Assembly (NCBI GenBank): GCA_964638155.1 | Contig: CAZWYI010000036.1 | Location: 1 to 17,555, forward strand | Length of the DNA stretch: 17,555 nt | Reading direction: 5' to 3' | Origin: CAYZTD01 sp964638155 | Lineage (GTDB): Archaea > Thermoplasmatota > E2 > DHVEG-1 | Shown here: one piece after another, positions 1-7,080 of the stretch | Numbering within the stretch: position 1 is the stretch's first letter | How the letters are laid out: each line of letters begins with the position of its first letter | Notes under the pieces: generated by a model | What the model was told of the DNA's origin: nothing | The model's input: only the letters and a program-made list of their open reading frames with translations | Database searches by the model: none | Translations under genes and position numbers: made by a program

Positions 1-44
1 TAGATAAGGAGAATAAAGAGATTTCTATAATAGGGGTTTTTCAA
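1..44 (-). CDS. possible 5' end of a membrane protein, cut by window edge
   Basis: Downstream of the exporter gene on the same strand, an open frame from a TTG at 44 reads MKNPYYRNLFILLI before the window ends. It looks like the positively charged start of a membrane segment. A GAGGA lies just before it, but only about two bases from the TTG, which is too close for a normal ribosome-binding site. It could be an accessory or immunity gene of the peptide locus, or no gene at all. Fourteen codons are not enough to decide. Confidence 0.2.
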   Translation of the reverse strand, partial: MKNPYYRNLFILLI

Positions 45-69
45 AGTCCTCTATTCTTTTCTTTAATAT

Positions 70-2244
70 CTATCGATCATTATTTCCTGCATTTAGCTGC
101 GGTTGAAACAGAGTATAAAATACACCTCTAAGTTTAACTAATTCATTAAAGGTGCCTGATTCTACTAGTCTTCCTTTATCAAGCACAATAATTTTATCTG
201 CTAAAGCAATCGTACTCAACCTATGACCAATTACAAAAGTAGTTTTGTCTTTACGTTCTCGTTTTAAAACATCCAATATCATTTTCTCAGTAACACTATC
301 TAAATTACTAGTTGCTTCATCAAAAATAAGAATAGGTTTATCTCGGATTAAAGCTCTTAAAACAGAAATCCTCTGAACTTGGCCTGCTGAAAAATTATTC
401 CCTCCTGAGAAAACTGGCGAATAAAATCTTTGTGGGAGATCATAAATAAAGTTAAATGCTTTCATATCTTTTGCATTTTTTTGTATTTTCTCAAGAGAAA
501 CATCTTCACCCATAGTAATATTACGATATAGACTATCCCCAAAAAGATGAGATCTTTGACGCACCATACTTATATTATCTCTCAAAGAATCAATAGAAAT
601 TTCATGAACAGGTTTACTATCGATTAATATCTTACCATAAGTCGGCTTATAAAAACCACAGATCAAATTAACCAATGTAGTTTTTCCAACACCCGTCTCC
701 CCAACAATAGCGCACATTTGGCCAGGTTTCACACTAAAACTTATATCCTTTAAAACTGGAAACTTTTTTCTATATCCAAAAGATACATTATTAAAATCAA
801 CTCTACCGTCTACCTCTTTTAAATCATCTTTACCACCATATAAATCCTTTTCAAGAGGCATTTCTTTTATACCATGAACACGGTCAATAGCTGCCATAGC
901 ATCAAGTACTAAAAAGATAACTGATGCAAAATTTTCAACGGGGGAAGTAACATAAGCAATTAAACTAAAAAACAGCATCATACTACCTAAAGTTAACACC
1001 CCCGAAGAAACCAGAGTTGTTCCATGCCATAAAACAAATACAATAAGCAAGGATAAAATAAAATAATTCAATGCATTAGATATATACATTAAAATGTTGA
1101 GTTTAAAATTCGTAGTTATATATTCACTTGATTTATTTTTTATTCGTTTTATAAAATATTTTTCAGCTAAAAAACTCTTAATTTCTTTAATTCCTCTGAA
1201 AGTATCGACAAATTTATCCGCTACTTCACCTTGTTTTATCAAAGTCCTACGTTGTAATTTTTTTATTGGTACACTCACTATTAACGTTATAAATAACATA
1301 GCAGGTATAAAAATAAGTACTAGCAAAGATAATTCAACACTAAAATATAACATAACTGACAATGCAACAAACATAAAAACTGTATCACAAAAAAGAGAGA
1401 TCAAGCTTTGCCCTACAGCAATCTGTATTTTATCGATGTCATTAATCCTATTATATAAATTTCCAACAGATCTAGTTTCATGGAATCTTACAGATAAATA
1501 AGTAACATGTTCCAAATAACTCATTATATTACCAGTCAAAACTCTTTTTGTGGTAACAGCTTGAAGATAAGAACGTATAGAACTTAAACCTAAATGAACA
1601 ATATAAAATATTACTAACAAAATTCCGAAAAAAGTAATATTAGCCAGTGAATCTGAGGGTAAAATCTGATCTATTATAATTTTAACAAAATAAGCTGATG
1701 CCAAACCTATAAAAGAAATTATCAAAGATAAAATAAAAATAGAAATAATCAATTTTTTATTTTCAGAAAGTAAATTAAAAAATAATTTTCTTGATGGAAT
1801 AGTTATAATTTTATTTTTAAAATCGGAAGTAGGTTCAAATTCAACAAGATAACCACTCCATTTTTCTTCAAATTCTTCTTTTTCTAAAATTTTTAGACCG
1901 CTAGCCGGATCACAAACAATTAAGTGATCATCATGAACCTCATAAACTACAACAAAATGTGCTTGTTCACCTCCAAAATGCGCTATAAAAGGGCATTTTA
2001 CTTTTTTAAGTACAGTATAAAACTCTGCCTTTGCAGGTCTGCCCTCAATACCTATTTCTTTAGCTGCATCACTTAGATCCCATACTGATTGCCCCATTTG
2101 GTAAACCTGAACAAGTTCTTTTGCTTGTTCTAAACTCATATAATAACCATAATACTTAGCAATCGAAGAGAATGCAGCTGATCCACAATCATTCTCATCA
2201 CTCTGCAATACACAGGGATATCTTTTCGATACAGCAGCTTTCAA
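70..2244 (-). CDS. peptidase C39-ABC exporter (PCAT) for a double-glycine peptide
   Basis: A 724-residue fusion that should cleave a peptide leader after Gly-Gly on the cytoplasmic side and export the product with ATP. The N-terminal C39 peptidase (about 1-135) has oxyanion Gln14, catalytic Cys20 (NDCG), His96 (AHF) and Asp112 (CDP). A six-segment ABC membrane domain spans about 155-450. The nucleotide-binding domain has Walker A GETGVGKT at 515-522, Q-loop in VRQ, signature FSAGQ at 618-622 (degenerate from LSGGQ), Walker B ILIFDE ending at Glu643 and H-loop His674. It lies 31 bases after the ATP-grasp ligase gene, so the two are probably cotranscribed. The start is uncertain: TTG at 2244 has no ribosome-binding site, while an in-frame ATT at 2271 follows a GGTGA that overlaps the ligase stop. 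The family is typical of bacteriocin/RiPP export; finding it intact in an archaeon is notable. Confidence 0.93.
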   Translation of the reverse strand: MKAAVSKRYPCVLQSDENDCGSAAFSSIAKYYGYYMSLEQAKELVQVYQMGQSVWDLSDAAKEIGIEGRPAKAEFYTVLKKVKCPFIAHFGGEQAHFVVVYEVHDDHLIVCDPASGLKILEKEEFEEKWSGYLVEFEPTSDFKNKIITIPSRKLFFNLLSENKKLIISIFILSLIISFIGLASAYFVKIIIDQILPSDSLANITFFGILLVIFYIVHLGLSSIRSYLQAVTTKRVLTGNIMSYLEHVTYLSVRFHETRSVGNLYNRINDIDKIQIAVGQSLISLFCDTVFMFVALSVMLYFSVELSLLVLIFIPAMLFITLIVSVPIKKLQRRTLIKQGEVADKFVDTFRGIKEIKSFLAEKYFIKRIKNKSSEYITTNFKLNILMYISNALNYFILSLLIVFVLWHGTTLVSSGVLTLGSMMLFFSLIAYVTSPVENFASVIFLVLDAMAAIDRVHGIKEMPLEKDLYGGKDDLKEVDGRVDFNNVSFGYRKKFPVLKDISFSVKPGQMCAIVGETGVGKTTLVNLICGFYKPTYGKILIDSKPVHEISIDSLRDNISMVRQRSHLFGDSLYRNITMGEDVSLEKIQKNAKDMKAFNFIYDLPQRFYSPVFSGGNNFSAGQVQRISVLRALIRDKPILIFDEATSNLDSVTEKMILDVLKRERKDKTTFVIGHRLSTIALADKIIVLDKGRLVESGTFNELVKLRGVFYTLFQPQLNAGNNDR

Positions 2245-2275
2245 ATAGAGAAAAAATTTTTTGGGTATAATCTTC

Positions 2276-3304
2276 TCACCAACGTTTTATATCATAATCA
2301 ATATTTCCTTTAATCAACATCCTAGATATGTTTTCAGTTATAGGTAAACCAGCTAATTCTTCTATCCATCCATACTGCCCGTTAGGGTTCAATTCTAAAA
2401 AAACATATTCATCATCAGGTGTAATAATCATGTCTATACAACCATAAGTCAATCCTAACTCGCGTAGATATTTTAGACATAATTCTTCTATTTCGTTTGG
2501 TAAATCATGCTTTAAATAAGGGGTACTGTCAAAATCATACTTACGCCAATCATGTTTTGAAATTTTACTTTTTTGAGAATGTATTTCACAAGCCATAACA
2601 GCATTTCCAACGCAAGTAATGCGTAATTCAATTTTTTTTGGAACATAACTTTGAAAAATATTGGGAGTGGCATAAAGATCTTCAGAACTTTTTAGTTCCT
2701 GTTTGCTAATAACATTAGAATACAAAAGATAAAGCTCTTTTTGATTATTCTTACCTTTTTTTTCCCAAGTAACTTGCGAAAAAGGTTTATAAACAATTTT
2801 ATTGTTAATATTCTCAAAATAATTATATGCTTCTTTAAGTGAAGTAGTTAAAAATGATTTAGGAATTGAAAAACCAATTTCTTGAGCTAACTTAAGTTGA
2901 TACGCTTTCTCCTCATAAATTATATTTTGTGGATATGGATTCACCCAAAAACAATCATTTAATGATAGGTATATTCCTCGAATAAAAGTTGACCATTCTG
3001 CTTTGTAAAAATCCAATGTACTACCTTGCATTTCTCTTTTTATTTCTTCTGGTAGAGAAGGACGCCAATAAAGAACGCTCCTAATTTCTTTTTTTAAATC
3101 TATAAACTCTCCATTTTTCTTATAAACAATATTTTGATTATTTTCATCATAAGAAACGTAAAGGCTACTTTCTTTTTTTGCAAGTTCGCTTAACCGTAAA
3201 TGAACAACATTTTCTCCTTTATCCTGAATATTTTTTGAAATATCCTCTGCAGAAGTTTTTATTCCTACTTTATTATCGCTAATAATTAATATTTTATTCT
3301 TCAT
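2276..3304 (-). CDS. graspetide (microviridin-type) ATP-grasp ligase
   Basis: A 342-residue ATP-grasp enzyme of the MvdC/MvdD-like group. Members activate Asp/Glu side chains of a precursor peptide as acyl phosphates and join them to Ser/Thr hydroxyls or Lys amines, forming macrocycles. Visible marks are YKPF with ATP-binding Lys173, ELRIT at 226-230, EIHSQ at 240-244, HDWRKYD at 251-257, Asp291, and ELNPNGQYGWIE at 304-315 with metal ligands Glu304 and Asn306. The NPNGQ-W-E block and the DWR motif separate this subgroup from RimK or glutathione synthetase. The start ATG follows GGGATGA at about 10 bases. The product lies between a double-glycine peptide gene and a C39 exporter, which fixes its likely role as the modifying enzyme. 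Substrate residues and ring pattern are inferred, not seen. Confidence 0.9.
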   Translation of the reverse strand: MKNKILIISDNKVGIKTSAEDISKNIQDKGENVVHLRLSELAKKESSLYVSYDENNQNIVYKKNGEFIDLKKEIRSVLYWRPSLPEEIKREMQGSTLDFYKAEWSTFIRGIYLSLNDCFWVNPYPQNIIYEEKAYQLKLAQEIGFSIPKSFLTTSLKEAYNYFENINNKIVYKPFSQVTWEKKGKNNQKELYLLYSNVISKQELKSSEDLYATPNIFQSYVPKKIELRITCVGNAVMACEIHSQKSKISKHDWRKYDFDSTPYLKHDLPNEIEELCLKYLRELGLTYGCIDMIITPDDEYVFLELNPNGQYGWIEELAGLPITENISRMLIKGNIDYDIKRW

Positions 3305-3338
3305 TTCATCCCATCTATCAAAAAAGAAAATATATTTA

Positions 3339-3349
3339 CTATTTAAAAA
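3339..3349 (-). promoter_or_regulatory. possible TATA box of the ligase-exporter unit
   Basis: On the minus strand TTTTTAAATAG lies 35-45 bases before the ligase ATG. This would place the transcription start near 3318 and give a leader of about 14 bases holding GGGATGA. The region is very AT-rich, so a second promoter here is only a possibility; readthrough from the peptide gene is the alternative. Confidence 0.3.
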
Positions 3350-3389
3350 TTTAATCTTATTTTCATGTACGATAATAAACTATCTTTTT

Positions 3390-3434
3390 AAAAAAAAATA
3401 AAAAATTATCGTGCAAAAATATAAGATTGCACGA
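3390..3434 (-). terminator. hairpin plus U-tract between precursor and ligase genes
   Basis: Read on the minus strand, TCGTGCAA (3434-3427) and TTGCACGA (3416-3409) form a perfect 8-bp stem with a 10-base loop. An almost uninterrupted T-rich run follows down to about 3384. It lies 57 bases after the peptide stop and 105 bases before the ligase ATG. This is the form of an intrinsic terminator or attenuator, which would give more precursor transcript than ligase/exporter transcript. Hairpins are not required for archaeal termination, but the U-tract is. Confidence 0.6.
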
Positions 3435-3490
3435 CTTCAGTATACTCCAACAAATATTATACACACTAATTTAAATATTTTATAAGACGC

Positions 3491-3622
3491 TTAAAAAGTT
3501 TCTACTTGAACGTCTTTGTAATTTTCTCCTCTGGTTAACTTTAGTGCTTGACCTGTGCGACTTGCTCCGCCATGTACTTTATCTGTTCTTTCTAAATATT
3601 TCATACCAAAGATTTTTTTCAT
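3491..3622 (-). CDS. graspetide-like precursor peptide with double-glycine leader
   Basis: A 43-residue gene. It begins MKKIFGMKYLERTDKVHGG: a charged leader ending in Gly18-Gly19, with Val at -4, the classic C39 peptidase site. The KYLER segment is reminiscent of the helical RFLE recognition motif in microviridin leaders. Cleavage would release a 24-residue core starting Ala-Ser-Arg-Thr. Core hydroxyl/amine donors are Ser2, Thr4, Lys9, Thr11, Lys17 and Thr23. The only acidic residues are Glu14, Asp18 and Glu22, spaced exactly four apart. There is no Cys, so lanthionine or disulfide chemistry is ruled out. GGAGGTG lies seven bases before the ATG, and the gene heads the ligase-exporter unit. 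The gene is supported by start, ribosome-binding site, leader and context together. Product activity (antimicrobial, protease inhibitor or signal) is unknown. Confidence 0.85.
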   Translation of the reverse strand: MKKIFGMKYLERTDKVHGGASRTGQALKLTRGENYKDVQVETF

Positions 3623-3629
3623 ATCTTTA

Positions 3630-3636
3630 CACCTCC
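3630..3636 (-). promoter_or_regulatory. strong ribosome-binding site of the precursor peptide
   Basis: GGAGGTG on the minus strand, seven bases before the ATG at 3622, complements the CCTCC of the archaeal 16S rRNA tail. It is one of the best ribosome-binding sites in the window and fixes the start of the 43-residue peptide. Confidence 0.85.
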
Positions 3637-3674
3637 ATATTATTTTTTTACATATACCACACAAAGAAAACGCA

Positions 3675-3687
3675 GATGCCGCGCATC
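3675..3687 (-). other. small hairpin in the precursor leader transcript
   Basis: GATGC and GCATC form a 5-bp stem around a 3-base loop, in an unusually GC-rich patch within the roughly 84-base untranslated leader predicted from the TATA box. It lies about 40 bases before the ribosome-binding site. It may stabilise or regulate the transcript; chance is possible for such a short stem. Confidence 0.3.
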
Positions 3688-3726
3688 ACACATTCCCTTC
3701 AAGCTTAAGATATACTTTGAAATTAA

Positions 3727-3739
3727 TATTATATAAAAA
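3727..3739 (-). promoter_or_regulatory. TATA box of the peptide operon
   Basis: Minus-strand TTTTTATATAATA is a good archaeal TATA element. A transcription start near 3706 would leave a long leader of about 84 bases before the peptide ATG. It lies after the T-run that ends the aIF5A operon, so the peptide locus is its own transcription unit. Confidence 0.55.
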
Positions 3740-3763
3740 TTTCGTGTAATTTTAACATAATGC

Positions 3764-3775
3764 AAAAAAAAAAAA
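3764..3775 (-). terminator. oligo-T terminator of the aIF5A operon
   Basis: Twelve consecutive T on the minus strand about 50 bases after the aIF5A stop codon. Such T-runs are the normal archaeal intrinsic terminator signal. No strong hairpin precedes it. Confidence 0.6.
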
Positions 3776-3825
3776 TTAATTTAATAAGTATAAATTGAAA
3801 TTAATACTTCGATATTAAAAAATCT

Positions 3826-4209
3826 TTAAGCTCTAGTAATCTTCTTTCTCCCAAGCGCAATAAGATAAGACACTTCTTTACCAGGCTCAAGTTTTCCTTT
3901 ATATTCATCAGGAATTGGTATTTCAAATGTTTCATAGGTTTCCATATCCATAAGTTGTACATTATCACCCATTATTGCTACAACCTGAGCATTTCTTTTA
4001 TCAATTATTGGAACTGATACCTTATGAGTCACAGGTTTAACTATACTTCTTTTTTGTCCGTCAAAAATACCTACTGCTTCTATTCTAGCTTTTGCTTCAC
4101 CATGTTTTCCAGGTTTAGATGTAGAAATACTTTTTATTTTACATGGCTCATCATCAATAATCATATATCTATTAGCTTTTAATGTTCTAATCTCTGCTAG
4201 TTCCTTCAT
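3826..4209 (-). CDS. eif5A: translation initiation factor aIF5A (hypusinated)
   Basis: A 127-residue archaeal IF5A, the family's normal length. It binds ribosomes near the E site and helps peptide bond formation at hard sequences such as proline runs. The N-terminal SH3-like domain carries the loop STSKPGKHGEAK at 29-40; Lys35 (PGKHG) is the residue converted to hypusine or deoxyhypusine. The C-terminal half (about 70-127) is the OB-fold domain. The start ATG lies three bases after the stop of the preceding EF-Tu-domain-II gene. Its GAGG ribosome-binding site lies inside that gene's last codons, so translation is probably coupled. It is the last gene of the operon and is followed by a T12 terminator. 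Function is secure. Confidence 0.96.
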   Translation of the reverse strand: MKELAEIRTLKANRYMIIDDEPCKIKSISTSKPGKHGEAKARIEAVGIFDGQKRSIVKPVTHKVSVPIIDKRNAQVVAIMGDNVQLMDMETYETFEIPIPDEYKGKLEPGKEVSYLIALGRKKITRA

Positions 4210-4212
4210 CTT

Positions 4213-4473
4213 TTATTCCTCTGTCACTTTATATACAACATCATTTTCTCTAACCCTGTCTTTTAGTTTTATCCCTACTTCATCGCCATTTTTTACACTT
4301 TCTACAGGGTTTCTATCGATTTCCATACTTTTTACAACTTGTTTGAAATCAGTATGTGCTCCAACAATGTGAATAGTATCCCCTATTTTAAGTTCGCCAT
4401 TTATTATTTTTATAGCACCTACTTTTACATTATTGAAAAAATGTTCTACTTCACCTATTTTTTCTTCAGCCAT
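4213..4473 (-). CDS. small EF-Tu domain-II-like translation protein
   Basis: An 86-residue beta-barrel protein resembling domain II of EF-Tu/IF2 on its own, with GEVEHFF at the start and GDTIHIVGAHTDF followed by the barrel strand IGIKLKDRVRENDVVYKV-like end. There is no GTPase domain. Such stand-alone proteins are conserved in archaea, but their role is not well established; association with translation or another RNA-protein complex is inferred from the fold and from coupling to aIF5A. I chose the ATG at 4473 (MAEEKIGEV). A GTG three codons upstream (4482) is possible because GTGGTAG lies there and no clear ribosome-binding site separates the two. Confidence 0.8.
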   Translation of the reverse strand: MAEEKIGEVEHFFNNVKVGAIKIINGELKIGDTIHIVGAHTDFKQVVKSMEIDRNPVESVKNGDEVGIKLKDRVRENDVVYKVTEE

Positions 4474-4496
4474 AGCTACCACATCACAAAAGTTTT

Positions 4497-4808
4497 TTAG
4501 TCTTTATCTACCATTTCATATATACCTTTTTTTCCATGTTTATGACATATGAAGGCTTCCCATTTTGAATCCCAGTCCATAGGATTGCCACATACTGGAC
4601 AAGCAAGCTGAGTGATTATTTCACGATGTTGTTTGGTTTTTGTTTTAACAACCTCTACCTTCATTTTTTTTGTGGGATCCAGTGAATTCATTACATACAC
4701 GTTCCCACTGGGTGGTAAAAATGGTGTATTATCTTGTTTCATTTTCTTCTTTTTATAGGCTTTCATTTGTTGTTTGTATTTTTCTTGCATTGTTTGTCTT
4801 CTGCCCAT
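4497..4808 (-). CDS. basic N-terminus zinc-ribbon protein
   Basis: A 103-residue protein with two parts. The first 25 residues are extremely basic (MGRRQTMQEK, then KKKKMK), typical of an RNA- or rRNA-binding tail. The C-terminal part (about 68-103) is a compact zinc finger with Cys70-x2-Cys73 and Cys88 followed by His89/His91. I do not recognise a named family. Leading an operon with the EF-Tu-domain-II protein and aIF5A, it probably acts in translation or ribosome work, which is inference from position. A TATA-like AAATAAATA 21-30 bases before the ATG suggests a nearly leaderless transcript. Confidence 0.75.
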   Translation of the reverse strand: MGRRQTMQEKYKQQMKAYKKKKMKQDNTPFLPPSGNVYVMNSLDPTKKMKVEVVKTKTKQHREIITQLACPVCGNPMDWDSKWEAFICHKHGKKGIYEMVDKD

Positions 4809-4893
4809 TTTATCAACTCTAACAATATTTATTTGTATACATGAATAAGGCTTTTGTTTTTTAAACTCTTTCCCTATTACAAGTTCTGAAAAG
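4809..4893. promoter_or_regulatory. divergent promoter, translation operon / hel308
   Basis: This 85-base gap drives both sides. Leftward, AAATAAATA lies about 21-30 bases before the zinc-ribbon ATG. Rightward, TTTTTTAAAC lies about 30 bases before the hel308 ATG. Neither gene has a clear ribosome-binding site, so both transcripts may be leaderless. No operator repeat is evident. Confidence 0.45.
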
Positions 4894-7065
4894 ATGAAAT
4901 TAAGCGATTTAGATATAAATAAAGAAACAATAGAAATACTAAATTCACAAGGAATAAAAGACCTTTATCCACCTCAAGAAAAAGCATTACCATTGGTTTT
5001 AGATAAAAAAAACGTTGTTTTATCAATTCCTACTGCTAGTGGTAAAAGCCTTGTTGCATATATTTCAATTGTAAATAGGCTTTTAAAAGAACCTGGTAAA
5101 GCAATTTATGTTGTACCATTAAAAGCACTTGCACGTGAAAAATATGAAGAACTAAAAGTTTTTGAAAAACTAGGGTTTAAAGTTGGTATTTCTACAGGAG
5201 ATCTTGATGACTCTGACCCGCGTCTTGGAAGATATGATATAATTGTTTGTACTTCTGAAAAAGCTGATTCACTTTTAAGACATAAGGTTTCCTGGATTAA
5301 TAATGTAAATGTTTTAGTTGTTGATGAGATACATTTGATAAATGATGCTAGCCGTGGTCCCACACTTGAAGTAATTATTTCAAGGTTTAAAGCATTAAAT
5401 GAAAAAACACAGATTATTGCTCTATCTGCTACTATCAAAAACGCAACAGAGTTATCTATTTGGCTTGATGCAAAACTTGTTAAATCTGACTGGCGTCCCG
5501 TACCTTTGCGTGAAGGAGTTTTTTATCAGGATGTTATTCGTTTTGATGATGGAAAAATAGAGCAGGTTAAAGGAACTGAAAAAAAATCTGTAGAAATCTT
5601 AGTTGAAAATTCTGTAAAAAAGAAAGGTCAAGTCCTTGTTTTTGTTAATACTAGAAGATCAACAGTATCTGTTGCAAATAGAGTTTCAAAGGTTGTTGAA
5701 AAAAAATTAACTACTAAAGAAAAAGAAAAACTAGAAAAATTACTTAATGACTTGAAAAATAAACTACCTGAACTTACCTCTGTTGATAAAAAACTATTTT
5801 TTTGTCTTAAACGTGGTGTAGCATTTCATAATGCAGGTCTATCTAGTATTCATAGAAGATTTATAGAAAATAATTTTAAAAAACGCCTTTTAAAATGTAT
5901 TGTTGCAACACCTACTCTTGCAGCAGGTGTGAATATTCCAGCACAACGTGTAGTTGTTAGAGATCTATGGCGGTATGACCCTAATTTTGGTATGAATCCT
6001 ATACCTATTTTAGAATACAAACAGCAGGCTGGAAGGGCTGGAAGGCCTCGTTATGATAAATTTGGTGAAGCAATATGTGTTGCTAAAAATAGAAAACAAA
6101 GCATGCAGATTTTTGATAATTATATACTTGGTGACACTGAACCAATATATTCAAAACTTGGAAGCCAAGCAGCTCTTCGTATGCATCTACTGTCCAGTAT
6201 TGCAACTGGTTTTATTGACTCATTAGATGGTGTTTATAATTTTATTGACAGCACTTTTTACTCTTACCAATCTGAAACATTTACCCTAAGAGAGCAAATT
6301 GATGAAGCATTAAGTTTTCTTACTGAAAACAGCTTTGTTGAATTAATTAATGATGATAAATATCTGTCAACTCTTTTTGGAAATAGAACTAGCAGTCTGT
6401 ATATTGATCCACTTTCTGCCTTACAAATCAAAAAGGCATTGGAAAACTCTTGTGAGAAAGATACATCTGAACTTTCTTTTATTCATGCAGTATGTTCCAC
6501 ACCTGACGTTCGTTCTTTATATCTTCGTAAAAGTGATTCCTGGATAGAAGAGAAAGCTGATATGCATGCTGGAGAATTCTTAATTGAAAAACCTGAGAGT
6601 TTTTCTGATGAATATGAATGGTTTTTAAGTGATTTAAAAACAGCTAGTCTTGTAGTTGACTGGGTTGATGAACAAAGTGAGGATATTATTGTTAATAGAT
6701 ATAATGTTGGACCTGGTGATATCCATAACATTGTAGAGATGGTGCAGTGGCTTTTACATGCAACACGCGAGTTTGCCCGAATGTATAATTTTGATTGTGT
6801 AAAAGATATTAGTGATCTTTTAATGCGTGTACAGTACGGCTGTAAAAAAGAGCTTCTTGATCTTGTATCATTAAAAGGAATCGGTAGGATTCGTGCAAGA
6901 GCATTATTTAGAGAAGGCTTTAAAACTGTAAACGATTTACGTGGTGTGCCACTTAAAAGACTTAGTAAAGTTAAAACAATAGGCGAAGGTATTGCAAAAA
7001 ATCTTAAAAAACAAATAGGTGAAAGCATTAAGGGTGAAGAAAAAGACTTATCAGAATTTACATAG
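4894..7065 (+). CDS. hel308: Hel308 superfamily-2 DNA helicase
   Basis: A 723-residue archaeal Hel308, the family's usual size: a 3'-5' DNA helicase acting at stalled replication forks. The Q-motif glutamine is Gln28 (LYPPQ), Walker A is PTASGKS at 46-52, the DEIH box is at 144-147, motif III SAT is at 178-180, and motif VI is QQAGRAGR at 377-384. The second RecA domain is followed by winged-helix and ratchet regions (about 400-640). A C-terminal helix-hairpin-helix stretch carries LKGIGRIRARALF and a second GEGIAKNL-type repeat. It is followed closely by cgi121, whose ATG lies 15 bases after the hel308 stop, so they are very likely cotranscribed. No odd residues were seen. Confidence 0.96.
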   Translation: MKLSDLDINKETIEILNSQGIKDLYPPQEKALPLVLDKKNVVLSIPTASGKSLVAYISIVNRLLKEPGKAIYVVPLKALAREKYEELKVFEKLGFKVGISTGDLDDSDPRLGRYDIIVCTSEKADSLLRHKVSWINNVNVLVVDEIHLINDASRGPTLEVIISRFKALNEKTQIIALSATIKNATELSIWLDAKLVKSDWRPVPLREGVFYQDVIRFDDGKIEQVKGTEKKSVEILVENSVKKKGQVLVFVNTRRSTVSVANRVSKVVEKKLTTKEKEKLEKLLNDLKNKLPELTSVDKKLFFCLKRGVAFHNAGLSSIHRRFIENNFKKRLLKCIVATPTLAAGVNIPAQRVVVRDLWRYDPNFGMNPIPILEYKQQAGRAGRPRYDKFGEAICVAKNRKQSMQIFDNYILGDTEPIYSKLGSQAALRMHLLSSIATGFIDSLDGVYNFIDSTFYSYQSETFTLREQIDEALSFLTENSFVELINDDKYLSTLFGNRTSSLYIDPLSALQIKKALENSCEKDTSELSFIHAVCSTPDVRSLYLRKSDSWIEEKADMHAGEFLIEKPESFSDEYEWFLSDLKTASLVVDWVDEQSEDIIVNRYNVGPGDIHNIVEMVQWLLHATREFARMYNFDCVKDISDLLMRVQYGCKKELLDLVSLKGIGRIRARALFREGFKTVNDLRGVPLKRLSKVKTIGEGIAKNLKKQIGESIKGEEKDLSEFT

Positions 7066-7080
7066 ATTTTGGAAATTGTT

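Noticed and set aside
3555..3749. 64-residue plus-strand open frame over the precursor region
   Set aside because: It is antisense to the peptide gene, has no ribosome-binding site and a low-complexity composition, while the minus strand has a start, ribosome-binding site, leader and context.
6483..7028. 181-residue minus-strand open frame inside hel308
   Set aside because: It lies wholly antisense to the conserved C-terminal helicase domains and is Ser/Leu-rich in the manner of reverse-frame shadows.
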